DNA from: CAZQIC01 sp964593555
GTDB taxonomy: Bacteria; Bacteroidota; Bacteroidia; JAFLBG01
Reading direction: 5' to 3'
NCBI GenBank assembly: GCA_964593555.1
Contig: CAZQIC010000004.1
Location: 1-64,000, forward strand
DNA length: 64,000 nucleotides
Made by a program: the position numbers and the translations under genes. The notes beneath the pieces were generated by a model, which was not told where the DNA came from, did no database searches, and was given only the letters and a program-made list of their open reading frames with translations. Shown here piece by piece: positions 1-8,831 of the stretch. Each line of letters begins with the position of its first letter. Within the stretch, counting starts at the first letter, position 1.

Positions 1-1
1 T

Positions 2-1021
2 CAATTAGTTATATCGTTATTTATTAACAATTTGATTTTTAGAACTCCCCTTAAATTGTTTGATATAATAGAAGCGCAAGCTGATTACGATGAGCTTGCA
101 GTTATTGATCAATTGAAGGGAGATGCATACGCAAAAAATTTAACCAAAAACAAAAATTATCTCTATGATCAAATAGCATTTAGTTTATACAACTATCATT
201 TAAAGTGGTCGTCGAATGCGCAATTGATGCAAAAAGTGAGAATCATAGAAATATTTATTGAAAAACAATTGTTTGTTCAGGCCTTTAAGCTATTGCGTAA
301 TGCAAAAAAGAAAGCATACGAATACGAACTATATACAGAGCTGTATTTGCTTATTGCTTTGGAAAAAAGGATTCCTATGCATCACAGGGTATTAGATTAT
401 TATAGTAATATCGATTTGTTAAAAGAGCAAAAAAAGGCGCTCAGATTCACAAGTAATATTAACGATTTTGAATCGTGTTATGCCCGCTTTCTTGAAGAGA
501 GCGAAAACATAGTTATGATGTCGGGTGAGACCCAACAGAAATATTATTTAAAATTTTTGAAGGAACCATTGCTGGCCAAGGAATCCAATTGTTTAACTGC
601 AAAAAGTTTAATTTCTTTCCATATCATCGTTGGGAACTGTCATTTTCGAATGCGAAACCATAAGATGGCATATGGCCATATAAAAAAAACTATTGAGATA
701 TTTCAGGCACAAAAGCACTTGATATATCTAGAGCCAATGGAATATTTAAATTCCATTTTTAACCAATGCGTTTCGTTAGCAGAACTCTTTAAGTTCAATG
801 ACATGTTTATGGCTTTGGATAAATTTAAAGAATATGCTTATGAGCCCGTAATGAAAAAATCAAAAAATATTCAACAACGCATATTCGAAGTACAACATTA
901 TGTGCCTCTTGTAATTCTGAATAGGTTAGGGGAGTTTAAACGAGCGGATGAAATTATTAAGAGTATCCTGTTGAATTTTGATAAACACGAATTCCCGGAA
1001 TTAAAAAAAATTGTATTTTGA
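2..1021 (+). CDS. Helical-repeat hypothetical protein, 5' part (open at left edge, ends at a frameshift)
   Basis: I do not recognise a family. The frame is open from base 2, so the gene begins outside the window; a TTG at 32 is only the first internal start-like codon. The protein is rich in Lys, Tyr, Phe and Leu, has no signal peptide within the visible part, and looks like paired alpha-helices of a TPR-like solenoid (for example around 640-700, where a 'MAYGHIKKTIEIF' helix resembles a TPR B-helix). It stops at 1021 directly after a run of eight A at 1003-1010. Removing one A would join it in frame to the next ORF, so this and the following entry are most likely one gene broken by a real mutation or an assembly error. 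Function unknown. Confidence 0.6.
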   Translation, partial: QLVISLFINNLIFRTPLKLFDIIEAQADYDELAVIDQLKGDAYAKNLTKNKNYLYDQIAFSLYNYHLKWSSNAQLMQKVRIIEIFIEKQLFVQAFKLLRNAKKKAYEYELYTELYLLIALEKRIPMHHRVLDYYSNIDLLKEQKKALRFTSNINDFESCYARFLEESENIVMMSGETQQKYYLKFLKEPLLAKESNCLTAKSLISFHIIVGNCHFRMRNHKMAYGHIKKTIEIFQAQKHLIYLEPMEYLNSIFNQCVSLAELFKFNDMFMALDKFKEYAYEPVMKKSKNIQQRIFEVQHYVPLVILNRLGEFKRADEIIKSILLNFDKHEFPELKKIVF

Positions 1022-1484
1022 AGTGGCTTATTTTGGGTTTATATCACAGAACTATAAAATGTCTCTGCGTTTTATTCAATATATTTTAAACAGTTCAACG
1101 GGCGAGGGCAGGGTGTTTATTTCCTTTGCTAAGTTGTTGTTTGTGATAATACATTATGAGTTAGGGAACGAATCGATTGTAAGGCGCCAGATGATCTTTT
1201 TTTCAAAAGACATTTTAATATATAATGGCGAGGCACATAAATTGATTTTAAATTTTTTGGAAGGAGATATTCGTAATGTGTACAAAGTACAGGAGCGAAG
1301 AAGACAGTTGGCTTTTTTGAAAGTTGAGATTGAAAATATAATGAAGAGAGATGCTTCTATAGAAATTTTGGCAGAGGAATATTTTAATGTTTACTCTTGG
1401 GTAAAAAGTAAAGTGGAGGGAATTTCTGTTGCAAACGTAATTAAGCAAAAAGCAATAGCGGTGTATGGGAAGGCTCCGTTTTAA
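1011..1484 (+). CDS. Helical-repeat hypothetical protein, 3' part (frameshifted continuation)
   Basis: This frame continues the previous one after the A-run at 1003-1010: with seven A instead of eight, the reading becomes ...ELKK-LYFEVAYFGF..., with no stop. The TTG at 1011 is not a credible start; if it were an independent gene the first ATG would be at 1059. The chain is again helical (FIQYIL, KLLFVIIHYEL, LILNFLEG), consistent with the same solenoid, and ends with a basic tail. It is convergent with the T9SS cargo gene, whose stop is 13 bases away. No known domain is recognised and there is no sign of a membrane segment. Confidence 0.55.
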   Translation: MYFEVAYFGFISQNYKMSLRFIQYILNSSTGEGRVFISFAKLLFVIIHYELGNESIVRRQMIFFSKDILIYNGEAHKLILNFLEGDIRNVYKVQERRRQLAFLKVEIENIMKRDASIEILAEEYFNVYSWVKSKVEGISVANVIKQKAIAVYGKAPF

Positions 1485-1497
1485 AATTACAAAACAA

Positions 1498-3438
1498 CTA
1501 TTCAATTATTACTTTCCCTGCTTTCGATTTATTGTCTTCATCAACAATTCTGTAAAAATACATTCCGGGTAAAAAGCCTTCGGTGTAAATTATTTCATTT
1601 GAATTTTTTATTGAGTATGTGCGAATTTCTTTCCCAAGCAAGTCGAAAATAGAGAGCACACACGTACCCGAATAATTACTTAACTGCAAATTGGTTTTTC
1701 CGCTGAATGGATTTGGAAAAAGAACAGCTTGCAACTCATTGTTATTTTCCGGCGTTGATGAAGGATTCACTCCGCAAACCGCGACTAATTTTCTCTCTGA
1801 ATAATAAAAGCAGCCAGAAGAATCCATAACAGTAACTTCATAAAAACCAGGTTGTGAAACGTTGATCATTCTTGTTGTTCTTCCATTTGACCAAGAATAT
1901 TCTGAGCCTCCGGGGCCTGCATCTAATGTTACTGAATTCCCTGCAAGTATCAATGTATCATTCCCAAGGTTGATAACCAGATTTTGTGGAGTAGAAATTG
2001 TTTTTGGTATTGTGTCAAACATTCCATTGCTTCCAACGATCAATGTAACAGTAAATGTGCCTGTTGAATTGTATAGGTGATTTGGAGATTGAAGTGTATC
2101 TGTGTTAAGTAGGCCTGATGATGGATCGCCAAAATTCCAGGACCATGATGTTGCACAAGTGGAGTTGTCGTAAAAATCAAAAACTGTTGGGTTTAATGAG
2201 CAATCATTTCCTGTGGTAAAATCTGCATGAGGCTTAGCAATGGTTATTACCTTGGTGATGGTTTGTGATGCGTTAACGGTTAAGGATACAGTGTAGGTTC
2301 CCGCAGTTGTGTATATGTGACTGGTGTATTGTAAGGTATCGGAATTGAGTATGCCTGAAGCCGGGTCGCCAAAATCCCAGAGCCATGAATCGGTGCAATA
2401 GTTGGAAATGTCATTAAAGTTGGCTGTGTTTGAAAAGCAATCCGTGTCGTATTGAAAATCGGTGGTAGCGTTAACTGAAAATGAAATGGATGCATTTGCA
2501 ATATCTGTACTGTTCACAATCAACGTTGCTGTATAAACCCCCGGCGTGGAAAAATAGCGTACAGGATTTTCAATAGAATCAATCGTAAAGCCATCACTAA
2601 AAAACCATTCCCAGGTGTGGGGGTTATAGCAGGCGGTATCAACCGCACCTAAAAAATCAGGATAAAAATATTCGGAGAAAAAATAAATAGAGTCATCACA
2701 GGCTTGATAATAACTTATTCCAAGATTTGCGGCAAGACTTTCAATGATTAATCCGTGTCCGTAATTAGTGCTGTCAAAAATTGCAGCGCAGCCGGTAGCG
2801 CTGTCTATTAATGTTAGGATGTAATATCCGGCACATAAATTACTGAGGTTAGCAGTGGTTTCACCTCCCGGCGACCAGGAATAACGATAGCCTCCTGCTA
2901 AACTCCCTGATGGAAAAATTGTAATCTCGCCATCGCATTTACCGCAATGTTCTCCGGAGGTTGAAGAACCAAGTCCCAGGTAAACGCTATTTATAATGCC
3001 TATGTTCACAACTGCTGTATCATAGTCGCAGAGCGAATCAATAACCACAACTGTATATTCTCCGGCATAAAGCCCTGTAACGGAAGGAGTGGTTTTTCCT
3101 GTAGCATTTCCTCCATCCCAATAATATTGATAAGGTGGTGTTCCTCCTGATGCGCTTGCTGTTGCAGTACCATCGGGAATGTTTCCACAAAGTTGGTTGC
3201 TCGAAGAAATAGTAACATTAATTACTGCACTCGATGATTTTCCTGAAGTGTTTGTTTGAGTTTTACGAAAAGTGCCTGATGTTTTTTTAGGTGACTTGCT
3301 CAACACCTGGTGATTTGTTTTAGTTGAAGGCTTATGCGTTACAGGGTCAACAAAATTTGTTTTTTGTTGCGCAGTGGTTTTGTTTACACAAAAAATGATA
3401 GTTATTCCAAGCAGGCAATTCAGTAGACACTTTTTCAT
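1498..3438 (-). CDS. SprB-repeat/PKD-domain surface protein with T9SS type A sorting domain
   Basis: This is an exported cargo protein of the type IX secretion system. Residues 1-23 are a signal peptide ending in TTAQQ. A Ser/Thr/Lys-rich stretch follows, then SprB-like repeat(s) (GGTPPYQYYWDGG at about 98-110, and a second related unit at 150-230). Next come three PKD-like units with the FGDP/F.DG and GTYTV.L hallmarks (roughly 240-325, 330-405, 410-490) and an Ig-like unit (SWSNGRTT, GFYEVTVMD). Residues ~570-646 are the type A sorting domain: FPNPFSGKTNLQL, a Y/FDLLGKEI strand and GMYFYRI. Such proteins are moved across the outer membrane and either released or attached to the surface; PKD and SprB repeats usually serve adhesion or gliding. 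The substrate is not predictable. It is convergent with the upstream broken gene and divergent from glnN. Confidence 0.85.
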   Translation of the reverse strand: MKKCLLNCLLGITIIFCVNKTTAQQKTNFVDPVTHKPSTKTNHQVLSKSPKKTSGTFRKTQTNTSGKSSSAVINVTISSSNQLCGNIPDGTATASASGGTPPYQYYWDGGNATGKTTPSVTGLYAGEYTVVVIDSLCDYDTAVVNIGIINSVYLGLGSSTSGEHCGKCDGEITIFPSGSLAGGYRYSWSPGGETTANLSNLCAGYYILTLIDSATGCAAIFDSTNYGHGLIIESLAANLGISYYQACDDSIYFFSEYFYPDFLGAVDTACYNPHTWEWFFSDGFTIDSIENPVRYFSTPGVYTATLIVNSTDIANASISFSVNATTDFQYDTDCFSNTANFNDISNYCTDSWLWDFGDPASGILNSDTLQYTSHIYTTAGTYTVSLTVNASQTITKVITIAKPHADFTTGNDCSLNPTVFDFYDNSTCATSWSWNFGDPSSGLLNTDTLQSPNHLYNSTGTFTVTLIVGSNGMFDTIPKTISTPQNLVINLGNDTLILAGNSVTLDAGPGGSEYSWSNGRTTRMINVSQPGFYEVTVMDSSGCFYYSERKLVAVCGVNPSSTPENNNELQAVLFPNPFSGKTNLQLSNYSGTCVLSIFDLLGKEIRTYSIKNSNEIIYTEGFLPGMYFYRIVDEDNKSKAGKVIIE

Positions 3439-3467
3439 TGAATTGTATAAATTAAATGAGCATTGTG

Positions 3468-3475
3468 CAAATTTA
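3468..3475 (-). promoter_or_regulatory. Candidate -7 element for the PKD/T9SS gene
   Basis: On the minus strand the eight bases read TAAATTTG, an exact match to the Bacteroidota -7 consensus TAnnTTTG, about 30 nt before the ATG at 3438. I see no clear TTG at the -33 spacing, so the call rests on the -7 box and position. Confidence 0.45.
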
Positions 3476-3514
3476 CTAAAAAACAGGGTTTATTAACAGA
3501 TTTTCTGGGTAATT

Positions 3515-3589
3515 AACATTTTTTAAAAAATGTTTGTAAAAATCAGGGGGTGAATGTCAAAAAAGTATACTTTTTTATTGATGACCCCC
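3515..3589. promoter_or_regulatory. Palindromes in the divergent glnN / T9SS-cargo intergenic region
   Basis: Two perfect palindromes lie between the divergent genes: a 20-bp one at 3515-3534 (arms AACATTTTTT) and an 18-bp one at 3559-3576 (arms AAAAAAGTA). The second is nested between GGGGGT (3546-3551) and ACCCCC (3584-3589), which could extend it into a long cruciform or hairpin. The 18-bp palindrome ends one base before the putative -33 box of glnN, a place where an activator or repressor dimer would act. Nitrogen control of glnN is plausible but the regulator is unknown. Confidence 0.4.
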
Positions 3590-3608
3590 ATAAAAATGGG
3601 TACCTTTG
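3578..3608 (+). promoter_or_regulatory. Candidate glnN promoter (-33 TTG, -7 TACCTTTG)
   Basis: TTG at 3578-3580 and TACCTTTG at 3601-3608 are separated by 20 nt, fitting the Bacteroidota housekeeping promoter (TTG, 17-23 nt, TAnnTTTG). Transcription would start near 3612-3616, giving a 5' leader of about 45 nt before the ATG at 3657. Confidence 0.6.
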
Positions 3609-3656
3609 TTAAAATTTTTACTAAAAAACTAAAATAACCCTAAAACCTATATAAAA

Positions 3657-5927
3657 ATGGCGATTCAACGATTTAAAGCATTAGAGGAGGTATTATCCCG
3701 CACACCCGTAAATGTTCAGCTGCCAACATCATCTGTTGCGGAATATTTTGGAGAAAACGTTTTTGATATTAAAAGTATGCGTCAGTATATGTCTGAAGAT
3801 GCATACGAAAGTGTAATCAGTGCTATTGATAAAGGAACTTCCGTGGATCGTAAAATGGCTGATCAGATTGCAGCGGCAATGAAAGCATGGTCAACTGAAA
3901 AAGGCGCAACACATTATACTCACTGGTTTCAACCACTTACTGGTACAACTGCAGAAAAGCATGATGCTTTTTTTGAAACAGTTCCTGGTGGAGGCGCAAT
4001 TGAAAGATTTGGAGGAAGTCAATTAGTACAACAAGAGCCAGATGCTTCAAGTTTCCCTAACGGAGGTATTCGTAATACTTTTGAAGCACGTGGATACACT
4101 GCATGGGATCCCACATCGCCGGCATTTATAGTTGCTAAAACATTATGTATCCCGACTATTTTTGTTTCTTATACAGGTGAAGCACTTGATTATAAAACAC
4201 CACTATTAAAAGCATTAAGTTTTTTGAATACAGCAGCAGTAGATGTTTGCCAATATTTTGATAAGAACATTACAAAAGTTACCGCAACATTAGGATGGGA
4301 ACAGGAATATTTTTTAATTGATACGGCATTGTTCAATGCACGCCCTGACCTTATGCTTACCGGTCGCACCGTATTTGGACATGCACCTGCTAAAGGACAA
4401 CAATTAGAAGATCATTATTTTGGATCGATACCTGACAGGGTAACTGAGTTCATGCGCGAGTTTGAAATAGAATCATTAAAGCTTGGTATTCCTGTAAAAA
4501 CAAGACACAATGAAGTGGCGCCAAATCAATTTGAGTGCGCGCCAATATTTGAGGAAACAAATTTAGCTGTTGATCATAACCAATTGCTAATGGATTTGAT
4601 GGAAAAAATTGCACGCCGCCATAACTTCCGTGTGTTGTTACATGAAAAACCATTTGCAGGTGTTAACGGATCGGGCAAACACAACAACTGGTCGATGGGA
4701 ACCAATACCGGAAAAAATTTATTGAGCCCGGGCAAAACGCCAAAAACAAATTTACAATTCCTTACTTTTTTCATAAATACGATAAAAGCATTTCATGAAA
4801 ATGCAGACTTGTTGAGAGCTTGTATAGCATCAGCACAAAATGATCACAGGCTTGGTGCAAATGAAGCTCCACCGGCGATTATGTCTGTTTTCATTGGAAC
4901 GCAGCTTACGCAAGTGTTGGAAGAATTAGAGAGCATGGTGAAAAAAGGAAAAATGACACCAGATGAAAAAACCGCTCTTAAATTAAACATCGGTAAAATT
5001 CCTGATATATTATTAGATAATACTGATCGTAACCGTACATCGCCATTTGCATTTACCGGAAATAAATTTGAATTCCGTGCCGTTGGGTCATCAGCAAATT
5101 GTTCAGGACCAATGACGGTTCTTAATACAATTGTTGCAAACCAATTGACTCTGTTTAAAGCAGAAGTAGATGCTTTGATCGAGAAAGAAGTAGAGAAAGA
5201 TGAAGCTATTTTCCAGGTGTTGAGAAATTATGTGGTGAACACAAAAAATATTCTTTTCGAAGGAAACGGATATGGAGATGAGTGGGTGAAAGAAGCTGAG
5301 AAAAGAGGATTGAATAATATTAAAACTACTCCTCCGGCGCTTGATGCTTTTGTCTCAAAGAAAACATTAAAACTTTTCGCAGAAAATAATATTTTAACAG
5401 AGAGGGAGCAGCACGCACGTTATGATATTTACCTGGAAACATACACTAAAAAAATCCAGATTGAATCAAGGATAATGGGCGACCTTGCAATGAGCCATAT
5501 TATTCCGACTGCAATACGCTATCAAACATTTTTAATAGAAAATGTAAAAGGTCTAAAGGAGATAGTTGGAACTATGGCAGCGGTTGGTGCGAAACATATG
5601 GCTGTTGCAGGTGGAGGCACCGCAGAGACTTCTTCTAATGGAAAATCAAGTGGTTCTCATTTTTCGAATGCAGCGTCTGTGCAATTAGATATGATAAGCG
5701 AAATTTCCGAACACATCTCTTCTATTAAAACAGGTGTTGATGAAATGACAGAAGAGCGCAAAAAAGCAAACACCATTACTAACGCAAGAAAACAAGCCGA
5801 AGCATATTGCGAAAATGTAAAACCTTATTTTGATAAGATCAGGTACCACGTAGATAAGCTGGAGTTGCTTGTTGATGATGAAATGTGGCCAATGCCAAAA
5901 TACAGGGAGATGCTGTTTACGAAGTAA
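3657..5927 (+). CDS. glnN: Glutamine synthetase type III
   Basis: The enzyme makes glutamine from glutamate, ammonia and ATP, the main ammonium-assimilation step. At 756 aa it has the length of the large type III family (about 700-730 aa) rather than the ~450-470 aa of types I and II. Visible motifs are GWEQEYFLID near residue 213 (metal/glutamate site), RHNEVAPNQFE near 283, the ATP-binding HEKPFAGVNGSGKHNNW near 329 and NRTSPFAFTGNKFEFR near 459. The N-terminal segment with GGGAIERFGGSQL and the helical C-terminal extension are typical of type III. The ATG at 3657 is preceded by a good promoter and palindromes. It stands alone: a strong terminator follows at once. Type III enzymes are thought not to be controlled by adenylylation, so control is probably transcriptional. 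Confidence 0.95.
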   Translation: MAIQRFKALEEVLSRTPVNVQLPTSSVAEYFGENVFDIKSMRQYMSEDAYESVISAIDKGTSVDRKMADQIAAAMKAWSTEKGATHYTHWFQPLTGTTAEKHDAFFETVPGGGAIERFGGSQLVQQEPDASSFPNGGIRNTFEARGYTAWDPTSPAFIVAKTLCIPTIFVSYTGEALDYKTPLLKALSFLNTAAVDVCQYFDKNITKVTATLGWEQEYFLIDTALFNARPDLMLTGRTVFGHAPAKGQQLEDHYFGSIPDRVTEFMREFEIESLKLGIPVKTRHNEVAPNQFECAPIFEETNLAVDHNQLLMDLMEKIARRHNFRVLLHEKPFAGVNGSGKHNNWSMGTNTGKNLLSPGKTPKTNLQFLTFFINTIKAFHENADLLRACIASAQNDHRLGANEAPPAIMSVFIGTQLTQVLEELESMVKKGKMTPDEKTALKLNIGKIPDILLDNTDRNRTSPFAFTGNKFEFRAVGSSANCSGPMTVLNTIVANQLTLFKAEVDALIEKEVEKDEAIFQVLRNYVVNTKNILFEGNGYGDEWVKEAEKRGLNNIKTTPPALDAFVSKKTLKLFAENNILTEREQHARYDIYLETYTKKIQIESRIMGDLAMSHIIPTAIRYQTFLIENVKGLKEIVGTMAAVGAKHMAVAGGGTAETSSNGKSSGSHFSNAASVQLDMISEISEHISSIKTGVDEMTEERKKANTITNARKQAEAYCENVKPYFDKIRYHVDKLELLVDDEMWPMPKYREMLFTK

Positions 5928-5947
5928 TTTTCATTAAATGTGATTGT

Positions 5948-5997
5948 GGAGAGCGTCAGTTCGAGCATGTCGAGAACTTAGACGCTCTCCTTTTTTT
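5948..5997 (+). terminator. Rho-independent terminator of glnN, containing a nested REP-like hairpin
   Basis: GGAGAGCGTC (5948-5957) pairs perfectly with GACGCTCTCC (5981-5990) and is followed by seven T (5991-5997). Inside the loop lies a second hairpin, AGTTC (5958-5962) with GAACT (5974-5978), that matches a repeat found again at 19185-19208. So a repeat copy appears to form, or to have landed in, the terminator. Confidence 0.8.
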
Positions 5998-6054
5998 GAT
6001 ATAACCTGTATCTTTTTTAAGCTCCTGCATTATATGGGTATAAAACCTATAATT

Positions 6055-8169
6055 ATGCGCAGGACACCAAAAAGTATATTTAGGCAACTAGTTATAGTAA
6101 CTTGTTGCTTTTTATCTCAACTTGCTTTTTCTCAGAAAAATTTTTCGAAGGATGCTGATAGAGCCTTTCGTTGTAAGGAATATTTTGAGGCAGTAGAATT
6201 GTATAAGCAGGCGTATAAACATGCAAAAACAAAGGAAGCTAAAGCTCGTATCTTTTTTATGACTGCGGAATCATACCGGATGATTGGTGATGCAAAACAA
6301 TGTGAAACATGGTACTCAAAAGCCGATAAAGTACATTACCCCGATCCAAAAACAATCCTTTATCTCGCTGATGCGAAAAAAGCGCAAGGAAAATACAATG
6401 AGGCATTGGCTAATTATACAAGGTATGCAAAAGAAGTACCTGCGGATGACCGGGGAAAGTATGGAGTAAAGTCGTGCGAGCTGGCAGAAAACTGGAAAGA
6501 AAATCAAACACGTTATGTTGTTGAGAATATGGCGATGATCAATTCAAGGGAATCTGATTTTGGTCCTACGTATGCGAGTAAAAAATATACTACACTTTAT
6601 TTTACCACAACACGTGATGGTCTAACAGGTGGAAAATTGGATGGGGGAAACGGACAAAATTTCAGTGATATAGTTGAAACAAAAAGAGATAAAAACGGTC
6701 GCTGGAGTGTGCCGCTTCCTATTGCTATTCCCAATACTAAAGATAATGATGGTGCAACTTTCGTATCTAGAAATGGGAGGAACATGTACTTTACAAGGTG
6801 CGTGGTAAATAAAAATCAGGAAACCAATTGCCAGCTTTTTGTGTGCGTAAAAAAAGGTAATGTATGGGGAGATGAAATAAAACTTCCGTTTAGTGTTGAT
6901 AGTTTTGCTTTTGGGCACCCTGCGCTTGATGATAAAGAAAGTATAATCATTTTTTCTTCTGATATGCCTGGTGGATATGGAGGAAAAGATCTTTGGTATT
7001 CTTTATATGATAAAAAAACAAAATCGTTTGGAACACCTGTTAATCTCGGGAAAGACATAAATACCTGGGGCGATGAGATGTATCCGTTTCTGCATGAGGA
7101 TGGCTCGTTGTATTTTTCTTCCAACGGTCATTTAGGAATGGGAGGTCGTGATATTTTTAAAGCTTCATCAAAAGGAAATAATAAATGGAATGGAATAGAA
7201 AATATGAAAGCCCCGATTAATTCTGCCGCCGATGATTTTGGAATTATTTTCGAAGGGAACAGGGAAAGAGGATATTTTGCGTCTAACAGGGAAGGCGGAA
7301 AGGGAAGGGATGATATATATTCTTTTGTAATGCCCCCTTTAAATTTTATTCTTGGCGGAACAGTTAGTGATTGCATGAACAATGTTCCTTTGGAAGGTGT
7401 TACTATTCGTTTAATGGGATCAGACGGGACTAATATTGAAACAAAGACTGATAAGGAAGGTAAATATGAATTTGCAGATGCCGGGAATGGTGTGCGTTAT
7501 ATTAATATGAATACATCATATATAATAACCACGGATGCTTCAACAACAAAAGCTACGATATTTGCCGAAAAATATCTTAACAATCTTGAAAGGGGAAAAA
7601 TAACTACCCTTGATGAAAAGGATAGTAAAAAATTTATCCAGGATTTTTGTTTAATACCATCCATTATTGAGATCCCTCTTCCCGCAATAGAATACGATTA
7701 CAATAGCGCAACGCTGAGGAAAGAATCAAAGGACTCGCTGGATTACTTATATAAAGTCCTGACAGAAAATTCTACTATGATTGTTGAATTGGCTGCTAAT
7801 ACTGATTGTCGGGGTAGTGCGGCATATAATCTTAAACTTTCTCAAGCAAGAGCGCAGTCTTGTGTGGATTACCTGATCAAAGAAAAAGGAATACCTGCTG
7901 AACGCCTTGTGGCAAAAGGGTACGGAGAGGACAGGCCTTTGAAAATGGGAGGTGTGATTTTTACAGAGGCGCATATAAATTCTATTAAAACAGAAGATGG
8001 CCGCGAAGACGCACATCAAAAAAACAGGAGAACATCTTTCAGGGTTTTATCCTGGGAATATGTAGATCCGATGGCGCCAAAAACTCCGCCTCTTGTTAAA
8101 CCAAAAATTTATGGACAGGAAGAAGGGTATGAGGAGGAAACGGATAATATAGAATTACCAAATAATTAA
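6055..8169 (+). CDS. PorE-like outer-membrane-associated protein: TPR + PD40 propeller + CRD + OmpA domain
   Basis: The domain order equals that of the T9SS-associated protein PorE: signal peptide (LVIVTCCFLSQLAFSQ), TPR helices (about 25-130), a PD40/WD40-like beta-propeller (about 160-420, repeated blocks such as GGYGGKDLW and LYFSSNGHLGMGGRDIF), a CRD (about 430-480, DKEGKYEF) and an OmpA-like peptidoglycan-binding domain (about 535-670, with TDCRGSAAYN, LSQARA and NRRTSF, so the key Asp and Arg are present). The frame is open from 5944, but the segment before 6055 overlaps the glnN terminator; ATG 6055 gives a proper signal peptide, ATG 6034 is less likely. It is followed 45 nt later by an ECF sigma gene. 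Which of the eight paralogues in this window is the true PorE cannot be told from sequence alone. Confidence 0.85.
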   Translation: MRRTPKSIFRQLVIVTCCFLSQLAFSQKNFSKDADRAFRCKEYFEAVELYKQAYKHAKTKEAKARIFFMTAESYRMIGDAKQCETWYSKADKVHYPDPKTILYLADAKKAQGKYNEALANYTRYAKEVPADDRGKYGVKSCELAENWKENQTRYVVENMAMINSRESDFGPTYASKKYTTLYFTTTRDGLTGGKLDGGNGQNFSDIVETKRDKNGRWSVPLPIAIPNTKDNDGATFVSRNGRNMYFTRCVVNKNQETNCQLFVCVKKGNVWGDEIKLPFSVDSFAFGHPALDDKESIIIFSSDMPGGYGGKDLWYSLYDKKTKSFGTPVNLGKDINTWGDEMYPFLHEDGSLYFSSNGHLGMGGRDIFKASSKGNNKWNGIENMKAPINSAADDFGIIFEGNRERGYFASNREGGKGRDDIYSFVMPPLNFILGGTVSDCMNNVPLEGVTIRLMGSDGTNIETKTDKEGKYEFADAGNGVRYINMNTSYIITTDASTTKATIFAEKYLNNLERGKITTLDEKDSKKFIQDFCLIPSIIEIPLPAIEYDYNSATLRKESKDSLDYLYKVLTENSTMIVELAANTDCRGSAAYNLKLSQARAQSCVDYLIKEKGIPAERLVAKGYGEDRPLKMGGVIFTEAHINSIKTEDGREDAHQKNRRTSFRVLSWEYVDPMAPKTPPLVKPKIYGQEEGYEEETDNIELPNN

Positions 8170-8214
8170 AAGGCAAAAAATCTTTAGAAATATTCCAGGC
8201 TTTATCTATATTTC

Positions 8215-8820
8215 ATGTATACAAGCATTCAATTAACAAAAAGATTATTTGTGGAAAGTGATTCCAGGTATCATGTAACGCAGCAGGAAATGTTTTCCGA
8301 GCAAGAGGTTGTTAATTTGGCGAAGTCTGATCCTTCTATGTTCGAAGGACTGTACACCAAATATTACGAACAAGTTTTTAATTATTTGTATCAGCGTTTG
8401 GAAGAAAAAGAAATCGCAAAGGATACTGTGCAGCAAGTGTTTTATAAAGCCATGGTCAATCTTAAAAATTATGAATACAAGGGAGTTCCTTTTGCTTCGT
8501 GGCTTTACAGGATTGCGCAGAATGAATTGAATATGTTCTATCGTAAAAACAATAAACAGCGCGTGCTGAATATTGATGATGATAATTTAGAAGATATGAT
8601 GGAGGAGTTGAAAGAAAATGTGGTTGAAAAGGAAAAACAATACGATAAGCTTGCAGTATCAATTGCAAAATTAAGTACTGATGAAATACAATTGGTTGAA
8701 ATGAGATTTTTTGAATCAAGATCATTTAAAGAAATAGGGGAGATACTTGAGATTACGGAGAACAATGCAAAAGTAAGGACGTACCGTATCCTGGAAAAAA
8801 TAAAAAAGTCAATGCATTAA
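8215..8820 (+). CDS. ECF (sigma-70 family) RNA polymerase sigma factor
   Basis: A 201-aa group 4 sigma factor. Region 2 is seen at about 38-110 (FEGLYTKYYEQVFNYLYQRL, DTVQQVFYKAM, FASWLYRIAQNELNMFYRK) and region 4 at about 145-198 (VEMRFFESRSFKEIGEIL, then a helix with NAKVRTYRILEKIKK). A second possible start is the ATG at 8290, which would remove a 25-residue extension unlike usual ECF N-termini. It sits between a PorE-like gene (45 nt upstream) and a single-membrane-span protein (11 nt downstream), the usual setting of a sigma/anti-sigma pair that senses the envelope. In Porphyromonas gingivalis the ECF factor SigP controls T9SS genes; a similar role here is an inference from position only. 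Confidence 0.9.
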   Translation: MYTSIQLTKRLFVESDSRYHVTQQEMFSEQEVVNLAKSDPSMFEGLYTKYYEQVFNYLYQRLEEKEIAKDTVQQVFYKAMVNLKNYEYKGVPFASWLYRIAQNELNMFYRKNNKQRVLNIDDDNLEDMMEELKENVVEKEKQYDKLAVSIAKLSTDEIQLVEMRFFESRSFKEIGEILEITENNAKVRTYRILEKIKKSMH

Positions 8821-8831
8821 AAATATTTCAA

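Noticed and set aside
5944..6054. N-terminal extension of the PorE-like gene
   Set aside because: It overlaps the terminator hairpin of glnN and would place the signal peptide inside the protein; ATG 6055 is better.
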